From Bacillus sp. ISL-7 (GTDB taxonomy: Bacteria; Bacillota; Bacilli; Bacillales_B; DSM-18226): a stretch of DNA of 48,680 nt. Location: positions 1 through 48,680 of the forward strand of contig NZ_JAGGQW010000075.1 of the NCBI RefSeq assembly GCF_018613065.1. Reading direction: 5' to 3'. Positions 7,206 to 15,027 of the stretch are shown piece after piece. Below the pieces are notes generated by a model. It made no database searches and had not been told where the DNA came from. It saw nothing but the letters and a program-made list of their open reading frames with translations. A program made the translations under genes and the position numbers. Each line of letters begins with the position of its first letter. Within the stretch, counting starts at the first letter, position 1.

Positions 7206-8102
7206 ATGGATTACATTTCACCGAAAGAAGCGGAGTTAAAGGTGAAACGGTGGCCTAAAGATACCATAGCAGCGGGTCGTCGTCATACCGTTGGTCTTAA
7301 ATCTGACGGAACGGTGACGGCTGTGGGTGATAATAAATATGGCCAATGTGATGTAAGCGGCTGGCGAGATATTGTGGCGGTTGCGGCTGGTAATGTTCAT
7401 ATGGCGACGAACACGGGTAATGCTCATACAATCGGTCTTAAATCGGACGGTACTGTGGCGGCTGTGGGTTGGAATAAGCATGATCAATGCAATGTAAACG
7501 ATTGGCGCGATATTGTAGCTGTTGCGGCAGGTTGGCGTCGTACCATTGGGCTTAAATCAGATGGCACGGTGGTAGCTGTTGGCCGAAATAATGAAGGTGA
7601 TTGCAATGTAAGCGGCTGGCATGATATTGTGGCGGTCGCGGCGGGTGACTGGCATACCATCGGTCTTAAATTGGACGGCACGGTGACGGCTGTGGGTAAT
7701 AATCGGTATTGCCAATGCAATGTAAGCGGCTGGTGCGATATTGTGGCGGTCGCGGCAGGTTATCTTCATACAATCGGTCTTAAATCGGACGGTACGGTGA
7801 CGGCTGTGGGTTTGAATAAACATGACCAGTGCGATGTAAACGGCTGGCGCGATATTGTGGCAATTGCGGTGGGTAGTAGTCATACCATCGGCCTTAAATC
7901 GGACGGTACTGTGGCGGCTGTGGGTTGGAATGAGTATGGCCAATGTAATGTAAGTGATTGGCGCGATATTGTGGCAATTGCGGCGGGTTGTGCCCATACC
8001 GTCGGGCTTAAATCGGACGGCACGGTGGTTGCTGTGGGTGATAATGAATATGGTCAATGCGATGTAAGCGGTTGGCGGGGCATCCAACTGCCCTGCAATT
8101 AG
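7206..8102 (+). CDS. RCC1-repeat beta-propeller protein
   Basis: 298 residues, almost entirely seven tandem RCC1-type units with the pattern HT(I/V)GLKSDGTV.AVG.N..GQC.V..WRDIVA.AAG. The usual unit is 38 residues (114 bp); unit 1 carries an extra stretch of about 9-11 residues (MATNTGN), and unit 7 ends in a short cap (GIQLPCN). Seven blades suggest a closed propeller. AAGGAGGT lies just before the ATG at 7206. There is no signal peptide, so the protein is probably cytoplasmic, and its partner is unknown. The DNA units are very similar to each other and more GC-rich than the surroundings, which points to recent amplification or acquisition. Repeat copies C and D flank it closely. Confidence 0.9.
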   Translation: MDYISPKEAELKVKRWPKDTIAAGRRHTVGLKSDGTVTAVGDNKYGQCDVSGWRDIVAVAAGNVHMATNTGNAHTIGLKSDGTVAAVGWNKHDQCNVNDWRDIVAVAAGWRRTIGLKSDGTVVAVGRNNEGDCNVSGWHDIVAVAAGDWHTIGLKLDGTVTAVGNNRYCQCNVSGWCDIVAVAAGYLHTIGLKSDGTVTAVGLNKHDQCDVNGWRDIVAIAVGSSHTIGLKSDGTVAAVGWNEYGQCNVSDWRDIVAIAAGCAHTVGLKSDGTVVAVGDNEYGQCDVSGWRGIQLPCN

Positions 8103-8180
8103 TTTTCGGGTAAAAAGGATAAAGTTCCTGCAACTAATAAATCAAAAAAAGGATTAAATATAAAAGTAAAAATTCCTTCT

Positions 8181-8267
8181 TCAGCTAACGGGTGCTTGAG
8201 TTTAATAAAGTGTTGCTGCGGCGACTCTTTTTCTTGTTCCACTACAGGGGGAGGATAGTAAAGAAGG
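8181..8267 (+). repeat. Dispersed hairpin repeat, copy D
   Basis: Box GCTAACGGGTGCTTGAGTTT, stem GTTGC/GCGAC with loop TGCG and a T-run, then CTTGTTCCACTACAGGGGGAGGATAGT. It starts about 80 bp after the RCC1 stop codon and ends about 55 bp before the next start. Confidence 0.75.
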
Positions 8268-8322
8268 ATTAGTTTTAAATCCGTCGAATTAAGTGGTAAT
8301 AGCTATATAGAGGGGAAATAAA

Positions 8323-8601
8323 ATGAAAAAAAATGTTCAAGTAATAGATGGTGCGATTAACTGTATATTTGAAATTTATGAAGTGGATATTGAACTATTT
8401 GATATTTTTTTCCCAAATGGAAATGATATTGCATTTGCAAGTGATTTCCCAAACCTTGAGGATACTGATTTCTATAAGAGATTTTATTCAAAAATGGTGG
8501 ATAAGAAGAAAGTAAATGGTATACATGGAACACTTCATCTTGAGGATATAGCTAAGCAAAGTTTTCCAAATAGAAGAGAAACAGACACTGGGATGATTTA
8601 A
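8323..8601 (+). CDS. Hypothetical protein, 92 aa
   Basis: A soluble, acidic small protein (IFEIYEVDIELFDIFFPNG...DIAFASDFPNLED) with AGGGGAAATAAA before the ATG. The C-terminal block KMVDKKKVNGIHGTLH looks folded and conserved, but I cannot assign a family. It lies alone between repeat copies D and E, with its stop 20 bp before copy E. Confidence 0.7.
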   Translation: MKKNVQVIDGAINCIFEIYEVDIELFDIFFPNGNDIAFASDFPNLEDTDFYKRFYSKMVDKKKVNGIHGTLHLEDIAKQSFPNRRETDTGMI

Positions 8602-8620
8602 TAACTTTCATAGACTCTTA

Positions 8621-8716
8621 TTGAGCTAACGGGTGCAAGAGTTGAAGAACAGAGCTGTCATCGAGGTAGCCCTTTTTTCTTGTTCCACTATCGAAGCAGG
8701 ATAGTTGAATTAGGAG
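8621..8716 (+). repeat. Dispersed hairpin repeat, copy E
   Basis: Box GCTAACGGGTGC, stem GAGCTGTC/GGTAGCCC (one mismatch, two wobble pairs, loop ATCGA), a T-run, then CTTGTTCCACTATCGAAGCAGGATAGT. The arm sequence differs from the other copies while pairing is kept. Confidence 0.75.
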
Positions 8717-8810
8717 GGGGGGGCAGCGGGTTAAACTTCGGTACCATGCCATGGGTAATACATATAATAACTACAGTTAATTTAATAAATTTATACGAGG
8801 AGAAAATTTT

Positions 8811-9020
8811 ATGCTTACCGAAGCCGATGCATTTAGAGTAGGCGGTTTAATAACTGTAAGACTCATTGGTCAATTGCCCACACCATGCGATGAAGTAAAA
8901 GAACTCGTACATTACCCGGCAAACGGAATTGGTTCTGCTCGAATTTTTCTTAGAGAGGCAGAAAACCCGGACTGGAAAATATGTACTGCACACAGGGATT
9001 GGGGAGAATATGGAGTATAA
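8811..9020 (+). CDS. Hypothetical protein, 69 aa
   Basis: A short soluble protein (start region EADAFRVGGLITVRLIGQLP, end region WKICTAHRDWGEYGV). GAGGAG precedes the ATG at a usable distance. No family is recognised. The ordered composition and ribosome binding site support a real gene. It lies between repeat copies E and F. Confidence 0.6.
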   Translation: MLTEADAFRVGGLITVRLIGQLPTPCDEVKELVHYPANGIGSARIFLREAENPDWKICTAHRDWGEYGV

Positions 9021-9445
9021 ATTCAGTGATTCGTGACAAATTTTCTAAGACTGTAGAGATTTTTATAAATGACCATTTTGTGAGGGAAATTCGAGTCATA
9101 GGAAACACATCAAAAGGATGGCATAACATACATTGATTGATAGCTTTACCCATTTTTCATAAATAGTTAACACATCTTATCTACCCGTATGGGTAGTCTT
9201 TCTTTGAATTAACTATTGCTATCCTTCTGAAATTTGATTTGATTGTGAAGAAATGTATTTCGATGATTTGGGAATTAAAAGGGAAGTTTATAGCCTCCTA
9301 TTTTTTTGTGTTATTCTTTATTTTGGACTACGAAGGAAGTTATGGGCTGAATTTATCATTAAATTTTTCGTTTGGCTAAATATCATTTTATTGTTCCTCA
9401 TTATAATTGTTAAGGTTTTAGGATTATAGTAAAAAATAATGGTTC
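9021..9445. other. Gene-free stretch
   Basis: AT-rich, with no reading frame that has a ribosome binding site. A short match to the left extension of the dispersed repeat (GATTGTGAAGAAATGTA, around 9240) may be an eroded copy. Nothing else was seen. Confidence 0.4.
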
Positions 9446-9520
9446 TTCAACTAACGAGTGCGATACTTCAATAAAGAAGGTCGCCTTTTTCTAATTCAAT
9501 TAAAGAAGCAGTTATATACA
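9446..9520 (+). repeat. Dispersed hairpin repeat, copy F
   Basis: Box CAACTAACGAGTGC, arms GCGA/TCGC enclosing ACTTC/GAAGG pairs, a T-run, then an eroded second box (AAAGAAGCAGTTATA). Confidence 0.65.
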
Positions 9521-9527
9521 GTATATC

Positions 9528-9570
9528 AAGGCGTAGTATTTAACGTTAATTAAGTTAAATACTACGCCTT
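9528..9570 (+). terminator. 17-bp perfect hairpin
   Basis: Perfect inverted repeat AAGGCGTAGTATTTAAC / GTTAAATACTACGCCTT with a 9-nt loop. The short T-rich tail makes it a plausible intrinsic terminator. It sits just upstream of the recombinase remnant. Confidence 0.6.
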
Positions 9571-9678
9571 TTATGTATGTTTAATTACTTCATATATTCA
9601 GTAAGGAAATATAGTAATTATAGTTATCATAGAAAGACGCACATAAATACATCACTATTGAATTTGGAGGTGATGTTA

Positions 9679-10221
9679 ATGAAAGTGCAAGAGGTATTAA
9701 TTGATGGATTAATTGATGGCAAAAAAAGATACTTACTTATTGATGGGAATAACAAACCGGTTATACCTGTCTTAAAATACCTTAAATATCTAGATCACAT
9801 TGGAAAAGCAGAAAATACCTTAAAGTCATATTGTAATCATTTAAAGTTTTACTTTCAGTTTTTAAATGAAAAAGAAAGAGGATACAAAGATGTTGATCTT
9901 GACCTTCTGGCGGGGTTTATTTCTTGGCTAAGAAGTCCGTATCAATCTACTAAAGTAGTTCAATTTCAACCAACGAAAGCAAAGAGATCTGAACGAACAG
10001 TTAATACCGTTTTAGCTGTGTTCAGAGTTTCTATGATTATTTGATGCGGATTGAGGACTTTGATATTAGCTCCACTACCATTCGAGTTAGGAAATATAAA
10101 AACTGTAAGTGGCGAAGGACGAAAAGTTTATGTATCTGCCGATACAATGAATGTTTTTCAAGATTACCTAATTGATTATCAAGATGAAGGTTCCTTTTTT
10201 ATTCCACAAGAAAAATTGTAA
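9679..10221 (+). pseudogene. Tyrosine recombinase/integrase, degenerate
   Basis: The start is well formed (GGAGGTG before ATG at 9679). The first roughly 115 residues are the SAM-like core-binding domain of a tyrosine recombinase (VIPVLKYLKYLDHIGKAENT, LKSYCNHLKFYFQFLNE, DLLAGFISWLRSP). After about 10040 the frame is lost. Catalytic-domain pieces persist in other frames (DFDISSTTIRVRKYKN, then GEGRKVYVSADTMNVFQDYL), but the Arg-His-Arg-Tyr active-site region is deleted. The coding remnant runs directly into the repeat junction at about 10185-10221 (copy G), so the 3' end was lost there. It is inactive as it stands. Confidence 0.85.
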
Positions 10222-10305
10222 AATTTTGCACTTAAATTATCGGGGTGCTTTACTTCAATAAGGAGTAAGGCTTGTTCTTGTTTAACTAACTTGGCGGGTT
10301 AGCTT
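10214..10305 (+). repeat. Dispersed hairpin repeat, copy G
   Basis: Left extension (ATTGTAAAATTTTGCACTTAAA), box TATCGGGGTGC, a 10-bp stem GCTTTACTTC/GGAGTAAGGC with loop AATAA (two wobble pairs), then TTTAACTAACTTGGCGGGTTAG. The remaining 290 bp up to the next gene hold nothing recognisable. Confidence 0.8.
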
Positions 10306-10597
10306 AGAAAATCGTTAAAATGTATGTGGTCGAAGTGGCTTTTTGGAAAGGTAAATTGCAATCAAATGTTGAGCTAACGAAGCAGTTAAAAAATAGAGGG
10401 ATACATTTTGAGTTGGTCTTTTATATTGCAATAGTACATAAAAAGGAAAAAAACGGAAAATAATATAATGATTATATTGGAAATAATTCAATACCTTTTC
10501 CAAAATTGACTGAAAAGGTTAAAACCAGGAAGTCAGCTGAAAAAGACTTATTGATCATATCTTTAAATCAATAATGGAAAGGGTGGTAACGTGAGTA

Positions 10598-11689
10598 ATG
10601 AATACAATAAAAATCTCGTCTTTCCAATTGTTTGTACTTATTTATTTATTTGAAGTGGGAAGTGCTATTCTAGTTGGGATCGGATCGAGTGCTAAACAAG
10701 ATGCTTGGATAGTAATACTTCTCGGATTGATAAATGGCTTATTAATGTTTCTTATTTATCATCGTTTGTTTCTCTATTATCCAGACCTTCTTCTAACTAG
10801 CTATGTCCAAATAATAACCGGAAAATTTATAGGTCGTTTCCTTTGTTTTATATATATTATTTATTTTATTTATGATGCATCGAGAGTATTACGTGATTTC
10901 GGCGAATTATTAACTACAACTATTTATACGGAAACACCGTTATTTGTCATCAATACGTTGATGATTCTTATCAGTATTTATGCAATCCATAAAGGTCTGG
11001 AAGTATTGGCTAGAGTGGGTGAGCTTTATTTTATAATCGTATATTTGATCTCCATTATCGGCTTTCTATTGGTGATAGCTTCTGGATTAATCCATTTAGA
11101 TAATCTGAAGCCAATTTTGGAAAATGGCTATATTCCGGTGGTCAAATCATCTATGCGTGAATCGGTACTATATCCATTTGGTGAAATGATCGTATTTTCC
11201 ATGATACTCCCGCAGTTAAGTGAGTCCAAAAAGGCAAAAAAAGTATGCCTTTCAGCGATACTTTTGAGTGGAATCAATTTAATCATTACCACAATCATTA
11301 ATATTGCTGCTATAGGGGTTAATTTTTACGTTCAATCTCCATTCCCTTTGTTAAGCACGATCCGAAGTATTCCTTTTGGTAGGCTTGATGCACTTTTTAT
11401 GCTCTATCTTGTGGTCGGAGGTTTTTTCAAAATAACCCTATTTTTTTATGCTGCCGTATATGGAGTTGCAGATTTATTTCGATTTAAGAATCCTCGTACC
11501 CTTTGTTTTCCAATTGGACTGATTATTTTATTTGCCTCCATAGTTATTGCATCAAATTCTGCCGAGCACTTTAAAGAAGGGATAAATGTTAGCTATTTGT
11601 ATTATCCAGTAGAAATTATTATTCCTTCCTTGTTGTTTCTTATAGCTCATTTTCAAAATAGAAATAAGCAGTTAAAAGTTAAAGCATGA
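10598..11689 (+). CDS. GerAB-type spore germination permease, orphan
   Basis: 363 residues, about ten membrane segments, with the APC-superfamily layout of spore germinant-receptor B subunits. It shows the opening ISSFQLFVLIYLFEVGSAIL, a GSSAKQDAW(I) turn, an internal DASRVLRDFGELL and a YPFGEMIVF block typical of GerAB/GerKB/YndE proteins. In spores the B subunit sits in the inner membrane and senses amino acids or sugars together with A and C subunits. Neither A nor C genes flank it, so it is an orphan that could pair with receptors encoded elsewhere. The ATG at 10598 follows GGGTGG at a slightly long spacing; a GTG at 10590 is in another frame. The reading frame is intact. Confidence 0.85.
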   Translation: MNTIKISSFQLFVLIYLFEVGSAILVGIGSSAKQDAWIVILLGLINGLLMFLIYHRLFLYYPDLLLTSYVQIITGKFIGRFLCFIYIIYFIYDASRVLRDFGELLTTTIYTETPLFVINTLMILISIYAIHKGLEVLARVGELYFIIVYLISIIGFLLVIASGLIHLDNLKPILENGYIPVVKSSMRESVLYPFGEMIVFSMILPQLSESKKAKKVCLSAILLSGINLIITTIINIAAIGVNFYVQSPFPLLSTIRSIPFGRLDALFMLYLVVGGFFKITLFFYAAVYGVADLFRFKNPRTLCFPIGLIILFASIVIASNSAEHFKEGINVSYLYYPVEIIIPSLLFLIAHFQNRNKQLKVKA

Positions 11690-11702
11690 TGGTAATATTT
11701 AT

Positions 11703-11770
11703 TTAGTGAATGGTGCTTGAGTTGCAGATTGGGGTGGCGGCTGCGATCCCTGTTTTATTGTACTCCCATG
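11703..11770 (+). repeat. Dispersed hairpin repeat, copy H (partial)
   Basis: Begins 14 bp after the gerAB-like stop: eroded box GAATGGTGCTTGAGTT, stem GGGGTGGC/GCGATCCC with loop GGCT and one mismatch, then TGTTTTATTG. No clear second box. Confidence 0.6.
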
Positions 11771-12217
11771 AAAATAAAAACTGAAAAAATGCATAGAAAA
11801 ATAGACCCAGTAAAACCAGTTTTAAAAAAAAGGCTGAGTCTCTTACGATTTGTTTAAGAGTAGTCTGATAAATCGAATGTGAATTAGTCCCCTTCAACTA
11901 ATCGTGAAGAATATAAACAGGCAGAACCCAAGAAACACCAGAATATGCATTACATATTCAATGTTCGTGGAGAATAACCTTAGATAACACAATTGTTGTA
12001 GCTTCCGAGATTTCTATCTCCTAACTCGGAATGGGATGAGGATACTGATACTGAGGATTTCGATTGGGATATAAAAGGTAAAAATAGATTTGATGAAAAT
12101 ATTAAAACTTTTATTATTTTATTTAAAAAAGGTCTATACTTTTTTCCCTTTTTTGCTTATACTGTACTATAACAAGGAAAGAGTATAATAACTGTATTAA
12201 TAAAGGAGGAGATTTAA
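11771..12217. other. Intergenic stretch with a possible coding remnant
   Basis: No intact gene. Around 12005-12166 one + frame reads as a very acidic peptide (SEWDEDTDTEDFDWDIKGK) without a start codon, perhaps the end of a lost gene. A 64-codon minus-strand frame (11897-11703) has a TTG start and no ribosome binding site and is not accepted. Confidence 0.35.
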
Positions 12218-12352
12218 ATGTTAATTAGTCCAGTTGAATTTTTCCGAAATTTGCCAAAAAAGGAATGCCCTGAATGCGGGCAGCATATGCAAGAGCAAGC
12301 AGAAAGTTATTTGATGGATTGTGATCGTTGTTTATCCAAAAAAGAAGAGTAA
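12218..12352 (+). CDS. YhfH-family small zinc-ribbon protein, 44 aa
   Basis: A 44-residue protein, too short for routine ORF calling, with AAGGAGG at ideal spacing before ATG. It has an N-terminal FFRNLPKK motif, then CPECG and, after about 18 residues, CDRC, giving a CxxC...CxxC zinc-ribbon pattern. The (EF)FxNLPxK start followed by Cys pairs is characteristic of the YhfH family of small Bacillus proteins (function unknown). A strong intrinsic terminator follows immediately, so it is probably a single-gene unit. Confidence 0.8.
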   Translation: MLISPVEFFRNLPKKECPECGQHMQEQAESYLMDCDRCLSKKEE

Positions 12353-12360
12353 AGTTTGCT

Positions 12361-12388
12361 AACTCTCCAGCATTGCTGGGGAGTTTTT
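12361..12388 (+). terminator. Intrinsic terminator after yhfH-like gene
   Basis: Stem ACTCTCCAGC/GCTGGGGAGT with loop ATT, followed by TTTTT. Well placed 9 bp after the stop codon. Confidence 0.85.
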
Positions 12389-12540
12389 AATTTCATAACA
12401 ATAAGTTAGTAGAATTCTTGGAATGTAGAAAAGCATTTGATACAGCGACTAAAGTAATTAAATTTATCGAAATGAATGTCTAAATATCTGTTAATTTTTA
12501 TAAATGAGCCATATTAACTAACCTCTTGCATTAATTAAAA

Positions 12541-12568
12541 GATCGTCTTTTTTTTACGATCCTTTTTA
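12541..12568 (+). terminator. Small GATCGT/ACGATC hairpin with T-run
   Basis: A 6-bp stem with a T-rich loop, followed by CCTTTTTAT. It may be a weak intrinsic terminator in the 390-bp gap between the yhfH-like gene and the VOC gene; the rest of the gap is featureless apart from repeat copy I. Confidence 0.45.
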
Positions 12569-12607
12569 TGAGTAATCAAAATCTCCAAAATATTTACTCC
12601 TAGCAGA

Positions 12608-12653
12608 AGATGTGAAGTAATGTACTTAAACGTGGCAGGTTTGTTGAAGAAGG
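12608..12653 (+). repeat. Dispersed repeat, copy I (hairpin deleted)
   Basis: The left extension (GATGTGAAGTAATGTACTTAAA) is joined directly to the right-hand box (ACGTGGCAGGTTTGTTGAAGAAGG). This is what recombination between the two internal CTAACG boxes would leave. Confidence 0.65.
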
Positions 12654-12742
12654 ATATTTCCTGTTTTAAGCGAATTTGAATTTAAACAAACCTTACACGA
12701 ATACAGGTATTGAAAATAACAGGAACATAGGAGGTATGAGAT

Positions 12743-13180
12743 ATGAAGATCAATAGAATAGATCATGTGAGTATAAACGTAAATGATCTTTCAGAGGCTA
12801 AAGCGTTTTTTCTTGATTTAGGACTTGAAGTGCAAGCGGAATGGGAATTGGATGGAGAACAGTTGGATAGAATAGTTGGGCTTAATGATGTTAAAACGGC
12901 ATGTGTAGGATTGGGGATGCCAGATGGTCAGGCATGGATAGAACTAGTCAAATTTTATACGCCGTCAGATGAAAAAGATATTCAGCAACCTTATGCAAAT
13001 ACGCTGGGTATCCGACATATTTGCTTTGCCGTTGAAGATATTGAAGCTGTTGTTGCAAAATTGAAAAAGAGGGGCACGGAAATCTTTAGTGAGATACAGC
13101 AATATGAAGAAAGTTATAAGTTATGCTACGTTCGTGGTCCAGAGGGTATTATTTTAGAGTTGGCGGAGAAAATCAGATAA
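12743..13180 (+). CDS. VOC-family (glyoxalase/bleomycin-resistance-like) protein
   Basis: 145 residues, two beta-alpha-beta-beta-beta modules. Module 1 starts INRIDHVSINVNDLSEAKAFF, module 2 IRHICFAVEDIEAVVAKLKKRG. Candidate metal ligands are His (IDHVSI), Glu (WIELV), His (IRHICF) and Glu (IILELAEK), the usual spacing of VOC metalloenzymes, so the metal site seems intact. The substrate cannot be told; relatives include glyoxalase I, dioxygenases and fosfomycin- or bleomycin-resistance proteins. GGAGGT precedes the ATG. A stand-alone gene between repeat copies I and J. Confidence 0.85.
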   Translation: MKINRIDHVSINVNDLSEAKAFFLDLGLEVQAEWELDGEQLDRIVGLNDVKTACVGLGMPDGQAWIELVKFYTPSDEKDIQQPYANTLGIRHICFAVEDIEAVVAKLKKRGTEIFSEIQQYEESYKLCYVRGPEGIILELAEKIR

Positions 13181-13239
13181 ATATTGAATGGGACTTTAAA
13201 TAATTTAGATTTCACAAACTTTAAAGATTTTTTTAAAAA

Positions 13240-13325
13240 CTATCTGGTGCTTATGTTAAAGATGGGATGGCTGCGGAGATCACATTTTCTTATTGTGCTA
13301 ACGTGGCAGGTTAGCGGAAGAACAG
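13240..13325 (+). repeat. Dispersed hairpin repeat, copy J
   Basis: Eroded first box (CTATCTGGTGCTTATGTTAAAG), GC-rich centre (GATGGCTGCGGAGATC, pairing unclear), then CTTATTGTGCTAACGTGGCAGGTTAGCGGAAGAA. Confidence 0.65.
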
Positions 13326-13398
13326 ATTACATATAATGCTATTTATTGGATATTTTAAAAAGAAAGGAGAAACCTGAGAAAAAAAGGATGATGAAGCT

Positions 13399-13853
13399 TT
13401 GACAATAAAAATTCAAAGATTAGTTAATGTTGCTATTATTTTACTAACATGGTCGACACTACCCTTTTTAGGGATACGAAATATAAAAAGATTTCTTCCT
13501 GCCTCATTTCTTATTCTTCTTATAGAATTTATCACTACTCTAATTGGAAAAAAACGTAAATGGTGGATTTTTTATAATAAACCAAAATCATTCTTATTCG
13601 GGGACTTATTGGTTCATTTTTGGTAGGTTCTATGTGGATATTAAATTGGACATATGGAAACTTTAAACAGTTTATACTGCTCAACGCAATTGTAAATGCT
13701 TTCTTTGCTTCTCCAGTTGCAAGATTTGCAAAAAAAATAAAACATTATAAATTAGTTCGGTTAAATGAATTTCAGTTTTTCCTCTATTATTTTCCTAAGG
13801 CATTTTTACTGTATTGGTTTCAGTACCTTATTGAAAATAAAAAAAATAACTAA
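13399..13853 (+). pseudogene. Frameshifted relative of the 1908-2381 membrane protein
   Basis: Two adjacent frames (13399-13626 and 13620-13853) together match the protein at 1908-2381 over its full length: IKRFLPASFLILL, GKKRKWWIFYNKPKSF, then LIGSFLVGSMWILNWTYGNFKQFILLNAI and YKLVRLNEFQFFLYYFPKAF. The frame shifts near 13600, where about four residues of the relative's loop are also missing. The 5' end uses a TTG with a weak site. Predicted to be a non-functional membrane protein unless the first 75 residues act alone. Confidence 0.8.
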
Positions 13854-13865
13854 ATTGTTAACGGA

Positions 13866-13950
13866 AAAACTATTCAACTAACGGAGTGCTTTCCTTAAAG
13901 AACTGGCTGCAAAAAAGCAGCCTTTTTCGTATTTGACTAACGGTCAGGTT
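13866..13950 (+). repeat. Dispersed hairpin repeat, copy K
   Basis: Begins 13 bp after the preceding stop: CAACTAACGGAGTGC, perfect stem GGCTGC/GCAGCC with an A6 loop, T-run, then GACTAACGGTCAGGTTTAG. Confidence 0.8.
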
Positions 13951-14028
13951 TAGGTTAATAAGACCTTGAGCATGATAATTACTTAATAAGGATATTGTAA
14001 GAAGAAAAAGGAAAAAGGAAAAATAATA

Positions 14029-14475
14029 ATGATTGGGCTTTTTATCGCAATTATCATATTTAATGTTCTTGCTTTCAAAACTAATAAGAATTTAACGGCA
14101 AAACAAATTGCCCATATCTGGTCATTTACAACTGCATTTCAAATGTCTTCTGATGCTTACATAGATTTGAAATATCATGCATACTGGTATTTTACAAAAA
14201 ATGTGGATTGGGCAGCTTTACCAGCCAATACTATGTTACTTCCACCTGTAAATATGATGTTTTTGAATTGGTATCCTTTTAAAAGTTCCTTAATTAAACA
14301 AATACGTTATTTTATCTATTGGGAAGTATGTTTGTTAACCTATGAATCCATCACCTTATTGCCCGAACCTTGGGGATATTTTCATTACGGATGGTGGAAT
14401 TTAGGATATTCAGCAATTATTAATCCTATCTTGCTTGTTATTTTATTGGTTTATTACAAGAGGTTTGTAAACTAG
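14029..14475 (+). CDS. Membrane protein, CBO0543-like
   Basis: 148 residues with about four or five membrane segments. Motifs include SSDAYIDLKYHAYWYF, a PVNMMFLNWYPFKSS turn and GYFHYGWWNLGYS. The layout parallels the CBO0543-type protein at 5604-6116, so it is probably the same superfamily; function unknown. AAAAAGGAAAAAGGAAAA precedes the ATG. It directly follows the frameshifted KRFLPAS-type gene, so the two may once have formed a pair. Confidence 0.7.
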   Translation: MIGLFIAIIIFNVLAFKTNKNLTAKQIAHIWSFTTAFQMSSDAYIDLKYHAYWYFTKNVDWAALPANTMLLPPVNMMFLNWYPFKSSLIKQIRYFIYWEVCLLTYESITLLPEPWGYFHYGWWNLGYSAIINPILLVILLVYYKRFVN

Positions 14476-14488
14476 AATAGCATGCATG

Positions 14489-14553
14489 TTAAACTAAAGG
14501 GTGCGATGCTTTAACAAGGCATCACCTTTTTTGGGTTTAATTAACGAAGCAGA
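14489..14553 (+). repeat. Dispersed hairpin repeat, copy L (tandem with M)
   Basis: AAACTAAAGGGTGC box, stem GATGC/GCATC extended by GGTG/CACC, T-run, then TTAACGAAGCAG joined without a gap to the left extension of copy M. Confidence 0.75.
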
Positions 14554-14647
14554 TTGTGAAAGATTGTACTTAAAGTAACGGGTGCATTACTGAACAACGG
14601 TAATGCTTTTTCTTATTTAAGTAACGTGGCGGGTTAGTGAAACAAGG
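14552..14647 (+). repeat. Dispersed hairpin repeat, copy M
   Basis: Full copy: GATTGTGAAAGATTGTACTT, GTAACGGGTGC, perfect stem GCATTAC/GTAATGC with an 8-nt loop, T-run, TAACGTGGCGGGTTAGTGAA. It ends inside the truncated ACT-domain gene. Confidence 0.8.
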
Positions 14648-14660
14648 AATGTGGTAAAAT

Positions 14661-14989
14661 CCTAGTACTAAATGGGCTCTTGAAAATAAAAACTTTGTCT
14701 CAATTACTTATACAGATGAAGAACTATCTATAGTTTGTAGGGAAGAAGTAGTACCGTCGCATGTTGAAAATATTGAAATTAGTAACGAATGGAGATGTGT
14801 ATTAAAGTGGAAGGACCTCTTGATTTTTCAATGACAGGAGTATTATCTTCCCTTGCTTCCCCACTTGCTGAAGCTAAAATTAGTATCTTTGCCATTTCTA
14901 CTTATAACACAGATTATCTTCTAGTTAAGTCAGACACTTTAGAACAATCTTCACAGATATTATCTGAACACGGACATTCTGTCATCTAA
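14661..14989 (+). pseudogene. ACT-domain protein, 5'-truncated and frameshifted
   Basis: Reads as the C-terminal three-quarters of a CASTOR-like ACT-domain protein: KWALENKNFVSITYTDEELS, VPSHVENIEISNEWRCVLK in one frame (from 14670), then EGPLDFSMTGVLSSLASPLA, ISIFAISTYNTDYLLVKSD in the next (to 14989). One G appears to be missing near 14806-14809 (LKV to LKW). The N-terminal roughly 20 codons are gone, replaced by repeat copy M, whose right end abuts the gene interior. The 66-codon frame starting at 14789 is thus only the tail of a dead gene. Confidence 0.8.
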
Positions 14990-15027
14990 TAATAATTCGC
15001 ACTCAAACAAACATTACTGGAATTATA

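Noticed and set aside
7236..8087. Several open frames on the minus strand opposite the RCC1 gene
   Set aside because: They repeat with the 114-bp period of the RCC1 units, have no starts with ribosome binding sites, and are shadows of the repeat.
7206..8102. Possible CRISPR-like periodic array
   Set aside because: The 114-bp period is coding, in frame, and matches RCC1 repeats; there are no short repeats with unique spacers.
11703..11897. 64-codon minus-strand membrane-like frame
   Set aside because: TTG start without a ribosome binding site, overlapping repeat copy H.
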